The position numbers and the translations under genes were made by a program. A stretch of 63,237 nt of DNA, taken from JAAYBQ01 sp035403465 (GTDB lineage: Bacteria; Spirochaetota; UBA4802; UBA5550). The notes beneath the pieces are model-generated. The model was given only the letters and a program-made list of their open reading frames with translations. It ran no database searches and had not been told where the DNA came from. This document shows positions 63,189 to 63,237 of the stretch, piece after piece (within the stretch, counting starts at the first letter, position 1; the number at the start of each line of letters is the position of its first letter). Where the stretch lies: contig DAONFG010000015.1 of NCBI GenBank assembly GCA_035403465.1, positions 1 through 63,237 on the forward strand. Reading direction: 5' to 3'.

Positions 63189-63237
63189 AGACCGTGTGAG
63201 TAATGCAATTAGTTCAGTATTTACACGGTCTGATTAA

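Overview
The window looks like a scaffold from a diderm, probably anaerobic bacterium. It carries many lipoproteins with relaxed lipoboxes, outer-membrane beta-barrels, CHASE2-type cyclase and GGDEF/EAL signalling proteins, sulfatase-modifying-factor-type and DUF1566 proteins, and an oxygen-sensitive Fe-S activase/dehydratase-like pair. A spirochaete is my best guess from this mix and from the integron-type array; no ribosomal marker is present to prove it. A run of 100 N (28058-28157) shows it is a scaffolded assembly.

Left end (1-about 7190): an integron gene-cassette array on the minus strand with no integrase gene in view (a CALIN-type cluster). Four attC sites of about 94-101 bp delimit four cassettes. 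In order of array transcription these carry a DUF4238 gene split by a frameshift, a 3.3-kb cassette with a HaeIII-like restriction endonuclease, its cytosine methyltransferase, a Vsr nuclease and an AlkA-like glycosylase, a secreted protein with a NADase-type glycan-binding domain, and a lipoprotein. The array is visibly AT-rich against the GC-richer remainder.

7190-8170 holds non-coding repeats, including a 10-11 bp tandem array. 8171-19143 carries a condensation-type acyltransferase, small hypothetical genes, a 2TM-repeat protein, a lone ABC ATPase, an FGE-domain protein, a small-ORF operon, a STAS protein, a gamma-carbonic-anhydrase-like hexapeptide protein, an AsmA-like protein and the activase plus double-cubane-type dehydratase pair. 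19312-24215 (minus) is an RND/MMPL exporter, a LolA-like protein and an outer-membrane barrel, which look like one envelope lipid-transport unit. 24650-27938 is ksgA overlapping a radical SAM-DUF2344 gene. 28225-29274 is a TPR protein and tRNA-Phe.

30127-35208 (minus) contains a DUF6266-like protein, a DUF1566 lipoprotein and four tandem paralogous lipoproteins. 35386-37878 is a FecR protein, a small exported protein and an outer-membrane barrel. 38194-54091 is rich in signalling: CHASE2-adenylate cyclase, a diguanylate cyclase, miaA, a PrsW-like protease fused to a cyclic-nucleotide-binding domain, a double-anchored lipoprotein, rmuC, a chemoreceptor-like protein, a decayed response regulator and a GGDEF-EAL protein. 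54159-55064 is a polysaccharide deacetylase lipoprotein. 55157-60332 is a three-gene operon of beta-propeller, membrane and tubulin-like proteins, the least explained system outside the cassette array. The right end has an OmpA lipoprotein, a divergent NAD-dependent DNA ligase and a MITE-like inverted repeat.
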